From Anthostomella pinea (lineage: Eukaryota; Ascomycota; Sordariomycetes; Xylariales; Xylariaceae), in assembly GCA_963556695.1 (NCBI GenBank), contig CAUWAG010000010.1, positions 3,782,001-3,846,000 on the forward strand: DNA of 64,000 bases, written 5' to 3'. The notes beneath the pieces were generated by a model, which had not been told where the DNA came from, did no database searches, and saw only the letters and a list, made by a program, of their open reading frames with translations. Shown piece by piece: positions 10,723-21,984 of the stretch (the first letter of the stretch is position 1; each line of letters begins with the position of its first letter). The position numbers and the translations under genes were made by a program.

Positions 10723-11126
10723 ATTTCTTAATTTTAAAAATTTGCTTTTAACACGCTATTATTTTATAAAAAATATCGATTTTAAATTTAATTCTTTTCT
10801 TTGTAAAACTTGCGTTAAGAGTGATTAAATTTTTATAAAGTCGTTTCGTTAATATAAAAACGGGTAGAAGAAAATTTTGAGCTTTATTAACTTATTCTTT
10901 ATCGTTAAAGCTTTCACATTTTTCATCTTTTTTATTAAAATCAAGCTTATTAAAATCAAAGTTATTAAAATTAAAAATATATAGCTTTAATAATAAAGGT
11001 AAAAATAACCTTATTTTTAACCATATTAAGAATAACGCAAGCGGGGAAGAGATTTACGGTCGCTTTAATAATCGCTTTATAAGAAAAACCCAGCTATCTT
11101 TTTAAAGATGAAGTTAAAGTACTAAC

Positions 11127-12262
11127 GTGGATGACAAGCGAACGGCAACTTTTCACTAACCTTCAAATCAACATGTCAAATAACTCGATCACAACGCATT
11201 TCATTCAATCTAATCAACTGGATTCTTCTTCTTGAGACGTTTTTATCTCTATTGTACAAGTTCGCGCATTATGGCCAGTGTTGCCGCAAATGCCACAACG
11301 TCGCTCACACACTGCCGCCCTCTTTGGACGACGACTACCTTCACTCATTTCCTGTCTTGCCAGCTCATTACCATCCTTTACAGCCTGTAGTCCTATTGCA
11401 TCTTTAACAGAAAGTATTACTCTTTTTATTAGACATTTGTTTTTTGTCCTCTGGTATTTACTTAGTAGGTGATTGGCCTCCTCTAGCTTGCGGACCCGGG
11501 AATCAACCAAAGCGACCTTGTGCATAAGACCGTATGTAGCCTTTGAAAATGAGCTCAACGCATCCATTATTGATGTAGGTGAGCTTTCCTGGTGGTTTCT
11601 GACTCGATTTCGGATATAAACCGACTGGTTTACTGCTTCGTTGATGGTGGTAGGCGTCTTTGAAGTCCAAGTAGTGGTTGGCAGATTGGGGTCTGGCGAC
11701 GGTGTTCGTATCTTGGATACCATGTTTTGCGACTGCCCGAAACCACGCGCGATACGCGTCTAGATCTTCGTTCAAGACCCTTTGGTAGTCCATCCTTTGA
11801 TGAAAACGCGTCCGGAGGCCTGGTATGCGTTTAATAAAGTTCTGCGTCCAGTTATTTCTAATGTGTCCATCCCCACGCGCTGCCAACAATTGATTCGGCA
11901 TATCTTGAACATAACTGTGCCGGGGTGGAAATGCTCGCGCATCCAGGTCAAGAATGAAGGAAAGAATGGCATTCTCTTCGGAAACCGTAAGTTTCAAAGT
12001 ATTGGGCATGTTATCGCGTCGTGATGGTCGGCCGGCAATTCTAGCCTTCAAGGTATTATATGGGAAAGGAAAGTCTTAGAAAGCTTGCCAATGGTAATAT
12101 GAGGGCCGCGTCGCTTAGCTTATACAGCAAGGTGTAAGTCTGATTCGCTATAACGCAATGCCATTATTGTTGGTTGATCAATTAGGAGCCTTGATTGAAA
12201 GGTTAGGTGGCTAGTGAAAAGTTGCCGTTCGCTTATAATTGCCGCTCGCTTGTCATCCACGT
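11127..12262 (-). mobile_element. Internally deleted pogo/Fot-like DNA transposon (1,136 bp), TA-flanked
   Basis: Terminal inverted repeats start ACGTGGATGACAAGCG at both ends, flanked by TA at 11125-11126 and 12263-12264, as in Tc1/mariner insertions. On the minus strand the N-terminal CENP-B/Tc5-type DNA-binding part is readable (12051 to about 11690: LTVSEENAILSFILDLDAR, WTQNFIKRIPGL, MDYQRVLNED, WFRAVAKHGI). The C-terminal part of fungal pogo transposases follows in another frame (TPTTINEAVNQS, RNHQESSPTSIMDAL, zinc knuckle CGICGNTGHNARTC). The whole DDE catalytic domain between them is missing, so it is non-autonomous. The right TIR has an internal duplication of AGCGAACGGCAA. It shows no visible RIP although it sits in AT-rich DNA. 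Confidence 0.88.
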
Positions 12263-13731
12263 TAATTGTAAACTTCTAAAACAATATAATTCCAACTTAA
12301 GTACTTTTCTACATTTTTAACAAAAATAAATTAATGGTTAATAGGTTTTAAATTTTGATCTCGGGTTTTTTTATATTAAAAAAGAGTCGGGCCGGAAAGG
12401 GTTCGGTTATAAATCGGCGTTAGGTAACTTTCAATTTAAAAATAAGCGGTATCGATTTTATTTTTACTTCTTGTTATTCTTTTAATTAAAGTAATTAAAA
12501 TTATTGTAAGTCATCGTTTCAAAGATTCAGTAATAATGATTTTAAAATAAAAATAATACGTATCGTTTAGGTTTTTTTTTTTTAATATTAACCGTTTAAT
12601 TAATAAAAAGGTTAAAATATTATGAAAAAAAAAGTTTTAAATCAATGCTAAAGCCGTTAAAAGGCTATGAAAATAGAGTAAAGCTTTTTAACATTTTATT
12701 ATTATTATATTAAAGCGTAACGTATTAAATGTTGTAGTTATTAATAAGTTTTTAGTTAAGTAAAAAGTATATAAGTTTTAAAGCGGTTTTAAAATAAATA
12801 TAAATTATTATGTAAAAAGAAAGTCAACAAAGTTTTGGGACCTATGATTGGAATTTCATATAAATTAATATATAATCGATATAATTTCTTTAAAAAAAGA
12901 GAAAATTTTCAATACGTATATATCAATCAGGCTTTTTTTCTAAATCGACGTTTAAAATTTAAGCTTCTTCTTAGCTTTTTGCTTACGGAATAGCTTCGTC
13001 TTTTAACGTTTTTAAATGTTGTTTTAATCAAAGAACTTATGATATAATAACCTAAGCTATTATAATGATTGTAAAAGTTAAGGCGGTGGTAATTGGTTTT
13101 TCCATTAATAATAATAAACCTTTAAAAAGTATTAACTTTATTAAGATTTATAAGTTTATTTTTGTAAACGTCGTAAGTAAAGCCGTATCGGTTCTTTATA
13201 AAGTTAAGACTGGCTTTTAATTATCTTTTGAATGCTTAAAGCTCAAATTGTAATTAAAAATTATTAATAAGCTCGTAATACAAATGAACTTACCTAGTAA
13301 AATCAGTACGTTAAAAATAATTATAACCGATATAAAAACGTTTTATAACTTTTTGTAAAGTTGGTTTTTAAAAATATTAGTTTATTTCCTATACATAACT
13401 TTAAAAGCCTTATTATTTTATTAAAGCGCGAAATAAAGTCTAAATAAAAGATATTAATTCATTCTAAGCTTATAAATGTTCTCGACCATTACGCTCGTGA
13501 TAATATAAGTCGGGGTTAAATATTTAATTAAATAGTAAGATTATTTTAATCTATATGCTATTAGTTATTTTCCCGTTAAGCGTAGTTTTTAAAAAAAAAA
13601 TTGAATGAGGTTTTCCGTAATTAAATCGAATTTTTTCAAACGTAAGTGAAACAATAATTTAAAAGGTTTTATAACAACAAAAATTCGCTTAATAAGAGTA
13701 AAAAATAAACCTTTTTTAAATATAACATTTT
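12263..13731. other. AT-rich DNA without features
   Basis: Continuation of the AT-rich block; no open frame or repeat of note. Confidence 0.6.
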
Positions 13732-13943
13732 TGTAACGGCCTGCACAGACCTTCCCACATAACAAGCGGATACTTCCCAATAAGGGAAAGATCTGACCAG
13801 AGGATCCCCTTAAAGGGGCAACCTCCCGCTGTACCTATCTCTCTCTCTCTTCCTTTCCTCTCTAGTCTTGATATTCTCGTCAATAGAGTAATAGCTGCTT
13901 GCTGCCGGCCATGTCCCAGCTCCCCAGTATGCTCGCCGTGACA
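13732..13943 (+). mobile_element. Possible solo Gypsy LTR (212 bp)
   Basis: A GC-normal island in AT-rich DNA beginning TGTAACGGCCTGCACAG and ending GCTCGCCGTGACA, nearly inverted termini of the TGTAACGGC...GCCGTTACA type seen in fungal Gypsy LTRs. It contains a CT-rich tract. No target duplication was found (ATTTT against GAGAC), so the boundaries are tentative. Confidence 0.45.
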
Positions 13944-14249
13944 GAGACAATCTAATGAAATACAAAGATTAAAATCTTATAATAACTATAAAACGTTTTA
14001 ATAATTCAAAAATCAAAAATTAAACCAATTAAAATTGGAATAATTTCGTTATAAGTAACTATAAAAATAACTTTATTAATATAAGTAAAGAAAGAAAGAA
14101 ACTGAAAAGTTAACTAAATAAAAAGATCTGGTATATGTAAGGGTTAGACCCTTAGAGCTGCATGGCTGTTACTTAGTGCCGTGATATATTCCAGATTTGA
14201 CCTGTATAAAGTTCGTTCTGAAAAATCTCCCTAAGAATATTCTGGAACA

Positions 14250-15280
14250 TCAACTCCTTCTGCGTGTGCCCTTGAGGCTGGCTTTTGGCAATTGGAAAGC
14301 CGTAGCCCAGTCATCTCGAATTGCTGGTAACTGCTCGTTCAGTCCTGGCTTCTCGGAGACGAACGACCTGTATACCATCGGCGCTCGCCACATTTGCCTC
14401 GCTGAACTCTCGGCAGGATCTCGTGAGTCTTCGCTGTGGGATACCAGCGCCTGGAAAGCATCACTTTCAGCATCCTTGGTCACCGTCGGCTGCTCGTCCT
14501 GATCGGCGCTCATACTACCGCTCATCTGCGCCTGGGCCAAGGCCATGGCACGGCGATAGGCTCTAGAATTGACTATCGCATCGTCGAATGCGAATTCTTC
14601 CGCTCCTAGTACAGAGTCGGCTGCTCCGAAGATGCTTGCCGCGGATCGAGAGTAGTTGAACAGTGATTGGGGGCATTGGTTTGAGGATACTGCTTGCGCA
14701 AGCTTGCTATATTGTTGTGTATTTCGTGCAGATGCGTCTGTTGATTCAGTAAAAGCTTGCGTATTTCAATCAAGGACTTCCGACGGTATTTATTAGACCC
14801 TGAGAGGCCAAGGCACCGACTCGTGCCTTACTTACATCTGCATGCCCTGGAGAAGTGTGTTCAAAGCCAACACCTGGCCTAGTATCTGCTTCTGGCAACC
14901 GGCCATTGTGTCTTGCTTTCATACTGCCTTGAACTTTTGTTTCCAGTCAAGGCTACTGTCTCGTTGCAACCTAGCCGCGAGGTCCGGAAACTCCGCTTAT
15001 AGGCAAGAGTAGACCATCTGACATCCTGTGAGAGAGGTGTCGAAGGCGGAGGCCAGTACCGGCTGCTCCCTGAACCGAGTGATGACCACGTCCCATCTTG
15101 ACGCAAGAGGTACTCAATTTGTGATAGTGCCGCCTGCACCGCAGTTGATTCCGAGCATATTGCCAGGATGGTCAGGTCAGCCTGGCTGTACTTGTCGTGT
15201 ATGACCTTCAGGCTCTTGATGACGGCCGCGCATGCTCCGCTGATGCCTATGACAGAAGCAGTGATGGATAGGGGATCCAT
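14250..15280 (-). pseudogene. Broken STAND/NACHT-type N-terminal domain gene
   Basis: From the ATG at 15278-15280 the minus strand starts MDPLSITASVIGISGACAAV, the typical opening of the HeLo-like N-terminal domain that heads fungal NLR and related proteins. It continues IHDKYSQADLTILAI and AALSQIEYLLRQDG. Then a frameshift (near 15065), a TAA at 14997-14999 and a TGA near 14930 interrupt it; GQVLALNTLLQGMQM is readable before a GTAAGT donor near 14838. After a probable intron, FAFDDAIVNSRAYRRAMA resembles the conserved second exon of this family, and the frame stops at 14250. No NACHT or repeat domain follows; the AT-rich block begins about 100 bp further on. Confidence 0.7.
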
Positions 15281-16212
15281 GATAGCGTCTTGAACGAGAG
15301 TGCAGATGGAAAGAAGCAAGCTTGCGATGGGCCCACGTAAAGGCTGACACTGAGATGTGGCGTACTGGGTTTGGTTGTGGTTACATGTATGGTTCGGAGC
15401 ATGGTGGACGAAGTGAGGGGGCATTTCCGAGAAGCCGTGACAGAGCAAACCTACCTGCATAACTACCTAGGTATTTGGGGGCTAACTGCATGTGTTGCAT
15501 CCACCCTACATCCACCTTGCGTGTGAATAACGGACCGATTTGTATTCATTCACCATTTGTCCCCTATCGTGTACGTGACACCAACACATGGATGCTGCTG
15601 TGGGAGACACGCGATGGACACATGAGGAGTTTAAAGTGTCTACTATTGTACCAACGTACTGGAATATAATACTGCTTCCAAGACGGAACACCTCGCAGCG
15701 CGAGAACTGATTATTCGACTGACAGCCAAGGACGACGTAAACTCTTAAAGACGGGAGGATATCCCGGAACCTGCTGTGTGACTTGATACCATGAATCAAT
15801 TAGTTATGCTACTGTTAGATGTGTTTTTCCGAACCCCGCGTACGTTTTATTAGAAGTCAGCAAAATCTCATGCTGGGTGCTTAATTTGCTCAAGGTTACG
15901 GCAGAGCCTGAATTAATTCCACATCATCGATACCATCTCAATCTGCTGGGTTGGGAACACGAATTCCGAAGAATACGTTTTAGGATGTTGTATCTTAACA
16001 TCGCTATCGTCTGGCTAACTGGACGGATACATGCTACCTGAGCCCGTGTCAATACATCCCAAATCCCTAAATTTCCCCTAATGTCCCACTGTGCCGGGGC
16101 TAAAACATGAAGAAGAATGTGATCGCACCCCTCTCCGCAAATCCTTTCGAAAGCCAGTTCCTAAAATATAAGGTCGCACCCCCCGACCCCGCCATGATGA
16201 CCTCCTCATATC
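15281..16212. other. Intergenic; no gene recognised
   Basis: Short open frames only. It separates the broken STAND gene from the oxalate decarboxylase stop codon. Confidence 0.5.
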
Positions 16213-17820
16213 CTATGAACCGCCAGCAATAGCAGTCATATTCTTCGGCCCAGGCTTAATCAGCGTCTTGTCCTTGGGAATCGCATCGAGCACCTTATCG
16301 CTCAAGTTCAGCGTATCCTTGACGACCTGGCGCGGCGTCAGCGCCAGCCACTGCGCCGCGCTGATGTCGGCGAATTTCGGAGCCTGCAGCACCTCCAGGA
16401 ACACCACATCGTCCGTGCCCGTGTTCTCGACGTAGTGGCCCGCGGCCTGCTGGATGTAGCCCACGTCGCCGGCGGTGAAGTCGAAGGTGCGCGACGCCTC
16501 GGGCGCGGAGAAGACGGTGATGCGCGCTGAGCCCTGCAGGAAGTAGGACCACTCGTCCGACGTCGTGTGCCAGTGCACCTCGCGCATCGCGCCCGGCTCG
16601 AGCACAACTAGAGCGGTGGAGAAGCCGCTGGCGATGGGGAAGGTCTGCGGGTCGAGGATCTTGACTGTGCCGCCGGGGGTGGTGTGCGGGGCCTGCTGCG
16701 ACCAGTGGAAGGTGTAGCCGTCTGGGCCCGAGAGCGAGCCGGCCGAGGATGTGACGTTCTGCTTCTCGATGTCGGCTGGGGCTGGCGTGCCGTTGAAGAT
16801 CTGCAAAAGGCGTCAGTTACACGGGAGCTCAGGCATCAGGTGTTTCGAAAACCCACATATTTCTGGTCCTGCGGTATGTCGTCAAACGCATCGACGCTGG
16901 TCTGCAGGTCCTTCGCCCAGACCGATTTAGGGGTCCGCAGCATCATCTCGCTCGCGAGGAATGTGCTGTCCTCGGAGAAACTGCCACTATCAAATACCAG
17001 CAGGAACTCAACACCCTCGTCCAGGGCTTGTAGGCTGTGCGGGACGCCTTTGGGGAAGAACCAGACATCACCGGCTGTGAGGTCGTCGACGAACGTGGCG
17101 CCGTCCTCGTTCATCGCCGCCACGCGGACGCCGCCCTTCAGGATCAAGGACCATTCAGCCGAGGTGTGCCAATGCAACTCCCGGTACGCATGCGGCGCCA
17201 ACCGCATGTCTACGCCCGCCATGGCCGTGGCAACCGGCAGCACGTCCACATTCTGCTGCCGAGCCCAGCCCGCGCCCGGCTCGCTCCCAGCCCGGTTATG
17301 GCTCAACCCCAGCGGCCACATGGCATTCGGCACATCGCCGTTGTCCGTGCCGGGTGGCGCGAACACGTCCGAGTTCAGCCTCTCGTACGCGTTGGTACGC
17401 GGCCCGGGGTCCGTGCCGCCGTTCCCGCCGCGAATCGGCTGCGGAGACTCGACGCTGTTGAAGTCGAGGTAGAGGCCTAGCTTGGAGTCTGCGTCCTGCC
17501 CCGGCACCATCTGCGGGTCGGGGACCGCGGCGGAGTCGCCGCCGGTGACGGGCGGGCGAGCGGCGAGACCGCCTTGCAGGTTGGTGGAGCCGCGGAGGGA
17601 GCCGGCTACGGCTGTTGTGTCGGGGATGGGTGGGTTGACTCCACCGACTGGGCCGGTGTTCTCATCGTAGGTCATTCTTGGGATGTTGTTAGCCCACGCT
17701 CATCGTATGTTGATCTCGTAGCCAAAGGCTAAGGCGTTGAAGGTTAACTCACTGAGGTCTAGGAAGACCTAGGACCAAGGGCAGAAGCCCGGCCTGGATG
17801 AACCAACTTGGCAAATGCAT
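16213..17820 (-). CDS. Secreted oxalate decarboxylase (bicupin), three exons
   Basis: Predicted 491-aa Mn-dependent enzyme converting oxalate to formate and CO2, probably secreted. Exons are 17820-17753, 17676-16857 and 16800-16213. The introns (17677-17752, GTGAGT...CTAAC...AAG; 16801-16856, GTGGGT...AACTGAC...CAG) keep the frame. The tiny first exon encodes a signal-like leader (MHLPSWFIQAGLLPLVLGLP). Cupin 1 has the metal ligands HWHTSAEW (about residues 191-197) and PHS near 235-237. Cupin 2 has REVHWHTTSDEW and GHYVEN. The lid motif GSFSEDSTF (about 254-262) keeps the glutamate associated with decarboxylase rather than oxidase activity. The second intron falls at KY-IFNGTP in the inter-cupin linker. 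Physiological role (pH or oxalate control, wood or plant interaction) is inference. Confidence 0.92.
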
Positions 17821-18850
17821 CTTTCACGATGTTCGGGCTTTTGACGCGGGCAGACTGTCTCTGGCAGAGGGCTCAAGTAAGTAACGAAGCTATGGGTGAC
17901 AGTTCGAGACACCATTCGAGACGACGAAGCATCTGCTATTTATGCTTTCGTCATGTTCACATGATCTACTGTACCTCCTGGCTGCCTGCGCAAGTGGCAT
18001 CATCATGCTCCGCCGCGTGCTCCCTGCTGTGGAACCCATGATCCAATATCAACGCACCTGGGTTACGTATTCTCTACCGAATGAGCTTCTTCGTCCTCCA
18101 TCATACGGACCCCCCTCGCCATCATGGTGTCCAGGCGCACGTCCGACGAATCCCGAAATGCCGAGCGCGCGCCGTCTACACTCAACTCAGAACCCTGGCG
18201 CGACGTAGCGATTTGCGGGTGCATCGGCAAAGCAAGATTCGGTGTTGATCAACTAATAAAGATACAACGACGCGTTCCTGGACAAGCGGGTTAGATCTCG
18301 GTATACGTGACGGGATCTGGGGGGGTACCCGTCCCGCGCCGCCGTCGAAAGGGGTTAGGACTCAGGAGGTAGGTTAGGGGTGAATCTCGGACCTATCTGT
18401 GGGTACGTCCCCAATGGCTGGTACCCCCACCAAAAGAAGGGTAAACTTAGATCCCCATATCCCCCAGGATTACCCCGTTCTTTAGCCTTCAAGTTTCATC
18501 AACCTGTCGCCAGACTACTACAGTAGCACAGATTCATTCACCACTAATCCCCTATTCGTGTACGTAAACAAAGGGTATTCTGAAGGGGGTTATCAGCCAC
18601 CGTCCTGCACTCCATCAACAGACAACCTGGTTATGACAGTGGAAACAGCGCCTTTTACAAGGGCCCCGGCTCGTGTGACCCGAATCATCTCCGAGAGTGC
18701 CGTGCGCCGTGCCGTATGCCGTGCCGTGCCGTCGCCGCGACGAGACCTGGAGTTGTACCTTGCAGCCGCTCAGCTTATGTGAATAGTTAGCCGGGTCTGA
18801 CGAATCGAACGTGCAGGACCTGAAATAACGAACCGGAAAACGGACACACA
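17821..18850. other. Intergenic; no gene recognised
   Basis: It should contain the oxalate decarboxylase promoter just right of 17820. No conserved protein-like frame is visible. Confidence 0.5.
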
Positions 18851-19410
18851 TGAATGGAAAAGGATTCCCATTGCAATCTCGCTTGAGGGTTTGGTGTGGT
18901 GAAAGACGTTCCGCGTGAGAAAGGCAGGGACACGCCCAGATGAATGAGAAGGGGTCCCATGGCGGTCTCGGTCGATCGGTTTGGTATGTTGAAACATGTT
19001 ACACGCGGGGAAGGCCTAGACACACCCAGATGAATGAGACGGGGTCCCCGCCCCACTCCTGGAGTTGGTGTGGTGCTCCGCGTTGTCCTAGCCTGATGGC
19101 CAGCGTGGTGTTGATGGCCAGCATGATGCTGGTGCTCCTGTCGTGTCTAAGGTGATGGTGGTGGAAGGCAGGCAGACAACGAGCTGAATGAGAAGAGGTC
19201 CCTGTCGGAGACAATTTGGTCGGTCTGAGAATCGCTCGATGTGGTATTCATTGCGACACGTTGCAGGGTGGTAGGATGCTAAAATACGAACAGGTGATTG
19301 TCCAGGGGTATCCGAGCTGGAGGGAACCCAGTCGACCGTGTGGTAGTTGATACGACAGGCAAAGACACGCACAGCCAGGTGAATGAGAAGGGGTCCCATG
19401 CCGTTGCAAT
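18851..19410. repeat. Degenerate repeat with TGAATGAGAAGGGGTCCCAT core, initially 90-bp period
   Basis: The core motif starts at 18851, 18941, 19031, 19185 and 19380. The first three copies are exactly 90 bp apart; the later spacings are 154 and 195 bp. Copies 2 and 3 share the preceding ACACGCCCAGA-like string, and copies 1 and 2 share GGTTTGGTRTGKTGAAA further on. On the minus strand the unit would encode MGPLLIHLGV-like peptides, but stops break the frame, so no gene is called. Confidence 0.7.
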
Positions 19411-21162
19411 CAGGTGACAATTCGGCTTGACACATCGTGTAGAGGATGACGTGATGAAAACACCCATACACGCAGTGCACTCGTAGCAGTGCACCAACAG
19501 TGACATCTTGATCCAGGAAAGTAATATGAGTTGACGCGCGATACTGTGAGACTCCAACTAGGTCTGTTGGTTGCGCGAACGCGGATGAAGGATGTGAGAA
19601 GTCAAAATCGGCGAACTTGGGAAAGGGGTTGCGTAGCTTGTTCGGGTCATCTCACTATTATGAGGATATGATTCCGCAGGAGCAGCAGCGCTCAACTCAG
19701 CGTGGCCGTCAAACTATAACCAGTTTCATAGTGATCGTCAGTGATTGTACCACATGAGAAGTGAGAATTCTGTCAGTTGGTGGACCGAGGTCGTGCCTCG
19801 TTGTTCACGCAATACAGGAAACCAACATACTACCGACAGCTCGTCGAATCTCGCAGGAATGGTTGGTATGAATAGATTAGTCTCTTCCAAACTCGTACTT
19901 GTTGTCCATTTCCGAGCATCATTCTGATTCTCAGTATATCGTCTAGGTTGGCCATGGGTCTATGGATCGATTACCTCGAAGCGATGACATGCTATCCCGT
20001 CTCGAAGCGATGACATGCTATCCCGTCTTTTCGTGTTTCTTCCCTATTGATTATGCGTTTTCCTTTTGGTGTGCAACGAGAACCAACACTCAATCTTCTG
20101 GCCTTACATACCAGCGGCGCTCTTGTCGAAATTCTTCAGATGCTGTCTGTGGGAACTGCACAAGTGACAAGCCCCCTAAATTCATCTAAGTCGTAGATGT
20201 CCAGTATTAAAATATTCTATCATGGCCGGACGTCCATGATACCATCATTCCCGTTGTCCTTATCATTGTGAAGACACTGGATGAGGGGCCAGCACAGTAC
20301 CAGCAGCTGCTGCAAAGCACCTTCAACATATTACTATATACGCTGATTCGGGACAGAAAGCAATACGGCCGCCATGTTGTGCATCAGAGTCTCTCACGAA
20401 GTCACGAGCGGGTGGTCTCACCAGAGGCGCCTCCCAGACCAAGTTACGAACTGTTCGGCCGATCAGACGAAGAGAGCCCTTCAAACTCATGGAAAAGACT
20501 TTCGCCCCTATTTGGCGCTGTCGTGTGGCTTGAGAGACGCGGTACGTGGTCACTCAGGAGAACCCCTTTAATGTAGGTGGCTATCAACACCACCCTGAAG
20601 AACGAGCCCTCAAGCGCGACAGGCTCGATTCGTGATTTAGAGCGAAACAAGAGACTCACAGCGACCAAGGACCCAAGCGTAGAACGCCTTGCTGAGCTGC
20701 AAGGCGAGCAGATGATCGGCAAGGGGGGAGGTTTCGTCGTCGGGACTTTCACCGATGACTCATGGGTTCCCAGTGGTGTGAGTACCAGAACGGCATGCTG
20801 GGAGTGTTGTAGGCGGGCACCGCAATCCGAAAAAGAAAGATAGCTATACCCACGATTCGAGCTACTTTACCCGGGCCTGTGAAGTAATCCGTCACTACGA
20901 GGAGGGAAGATTGCCATGGATGTATCCTGTGTGTACGCTAGTTAGTCATTGAGCCTATCCGCAGTCCTCAGATGCAACGAAGCTGTCCACACTAAGTGTA
21001 CGTCGATGCATGCAGCGTTGCGCTGGAGTTCATCAGGTAATTTGTGTATTAAGCTGATGTGATACCTCTTCACTATTACGACATATGAAAAGCACATCCA
21101 GTCCAGTGCCAGGACACTCCCACGAATGTCCAGGAGCTTCCATCAGGTTTCCAGGACCAACC
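19411..21162. other. Gene-poor stretch; nothing recognised
   Basis: Only short, low-confidence frames are present. A direct repeat of TCGAAGCGATGACATGCTATCCCGTCT-like sequence (about 26 bp, twice) occurs at 19976-20028. Confidence 0.5.
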
Positions 21163-21984
21163 TCAATTTTCCAAGAACATATCCGCCGTCCAGCCATACC
21201 TCTCCCGAAGGCGTGCTCCCCATTTCCTCGCGGTGGATGCCTTGCACTTAGGGCTTCCCCTGGACTTCCCATGTGGCATGTGGAACACGATTGCCCCCAT
21301 CTGGGCAAAGGGCACGAATGCGCCTGGGTATGGGGTGAAGGTTGTGGCACTTCCTCCGCGCATACGAACGCCGAAGCCGAGGCGCGTCATGAGCTGCGTG
21401 AACTGGACCCAGTCCAAATCCGAGGACCTGCTTCCTGGAAGGGAGAAGAGCGCCTCGATGACCTTGATATTGTCGCCGTTGAGCCTGATGTTTGTTCGGG
21501 GGACTCGCGCCTCTTGACGATAAAAATTGTCATCATGGTCAACACGCTGGTATAAGGGTTGATTCGAGGTAATTCCGTTTCGTGCTTGGTATCTATCGCT
21601 GTAGCGTCCGTCTCGATCTGTATAGCTTGCGTGGAATCGACCGTTGGCGTCCCATTGACCGCTAAGGTATCGATCGTTGTGGTATCGATCGCTCAACGTT
21701 ACTGCCGGAGCTGGGCTGGGTGACCGCGCCCTTGATTCCTCAACTTGCGCCCGGGACGTGTGGGAATCCTGTAATCGATTCAGAAGTCTGTCACGCTCAG
21801 AAAATCGAGACAGAGGTCTGGCACGCTCAGAAGATCGAGACCGAGCCCTGGAAATGTCAGGTCTGCGATATGCCCAACGATCTGGACACGCTCGCCACCG
21901 TTCTTCCGCGTCCTGGTCGCGTGATCCTCTGAGTCGGTCGATGCCGCTCAGAAAGAGGGCCTTCACCAGCGGTAGGCAACCCAT
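21163..21984 (-). CDS. Conserved fungal protein with C-terminal HicA-like domain and Arg/Ser-rich middle
   Basis: Single-exon 273-aa protein from the ATG at 21982-21984; the upstream continuation of the frame is taken as 5' leader. Residues 1-20 are hydrophobic and resemble the start of the neighbour at 22756-23073. The middle is rich in Arg, Ser, Glu and Asp with repeats such as SRFSERDRLL and SRARSRSSERAR. The last 100 residues carry the pattern KVIEALFSL, WVQFTQLMTRLGFG, GGSATTFTP, IVFHMPHGKS, ARKWGARLRERYGW. I recognise this as a domain in many uncharacterised fungal proteins; its GS...F.P...I..H spacing recalls the HicA RNA-binding fold. That resemblance is inference. Function is unknown. 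Confidence 0.65.
   Translation of the reverse strand: MGCLPLVKALFLSGIDRLRGSRDQDAEERWRACPDRWAYRRPDISRARSRSSERARPLSRFSERDRLLNRLQDSHTSRAQVEESRARSPSPAPAVTLSDRYHNDRYLSGQWDANGRFHASYTDRDGRYSDRYQARNGITSNQPLYQRVDHDDNFYRQEARVPRTNIRLNGDNIKVIEALFSLPGSRSSDLDWVQFTQLMTRLGFGVRMRGGSATTFTPYPGAFVPFAQMGAIVFHMPHGKSRGSPKCKASTARKWGARLRERYGWTADMFLEN

Larger units (their letters stand above)
8045..14150. other. AT-rich gene-free block (RIP-type isochore)
   Basis: The sequence becomes strikingly AT-rich, full of TTTATAA, AATAATA and homopolymer runs, with no long open frames. The composition changes sharply at both edges. Such blocks in Pezizomycotina usually come from old transposons mutated C-to-T by RIP. The only GC-normal islands inside it are 9577-9778, 10521-10722, 11127-12262 and 13732-13943. 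The origin is inferred; composition was judged by eye. Confidence 0.8.

Noticed and set aside
18615..19056. Minus-strand frames with repeated MGPLLIHLGV-like peptides
   Set aside because: The frames are broken and arise from the 90-bp DNA repeat; no start, domain or splice model supports a gene.
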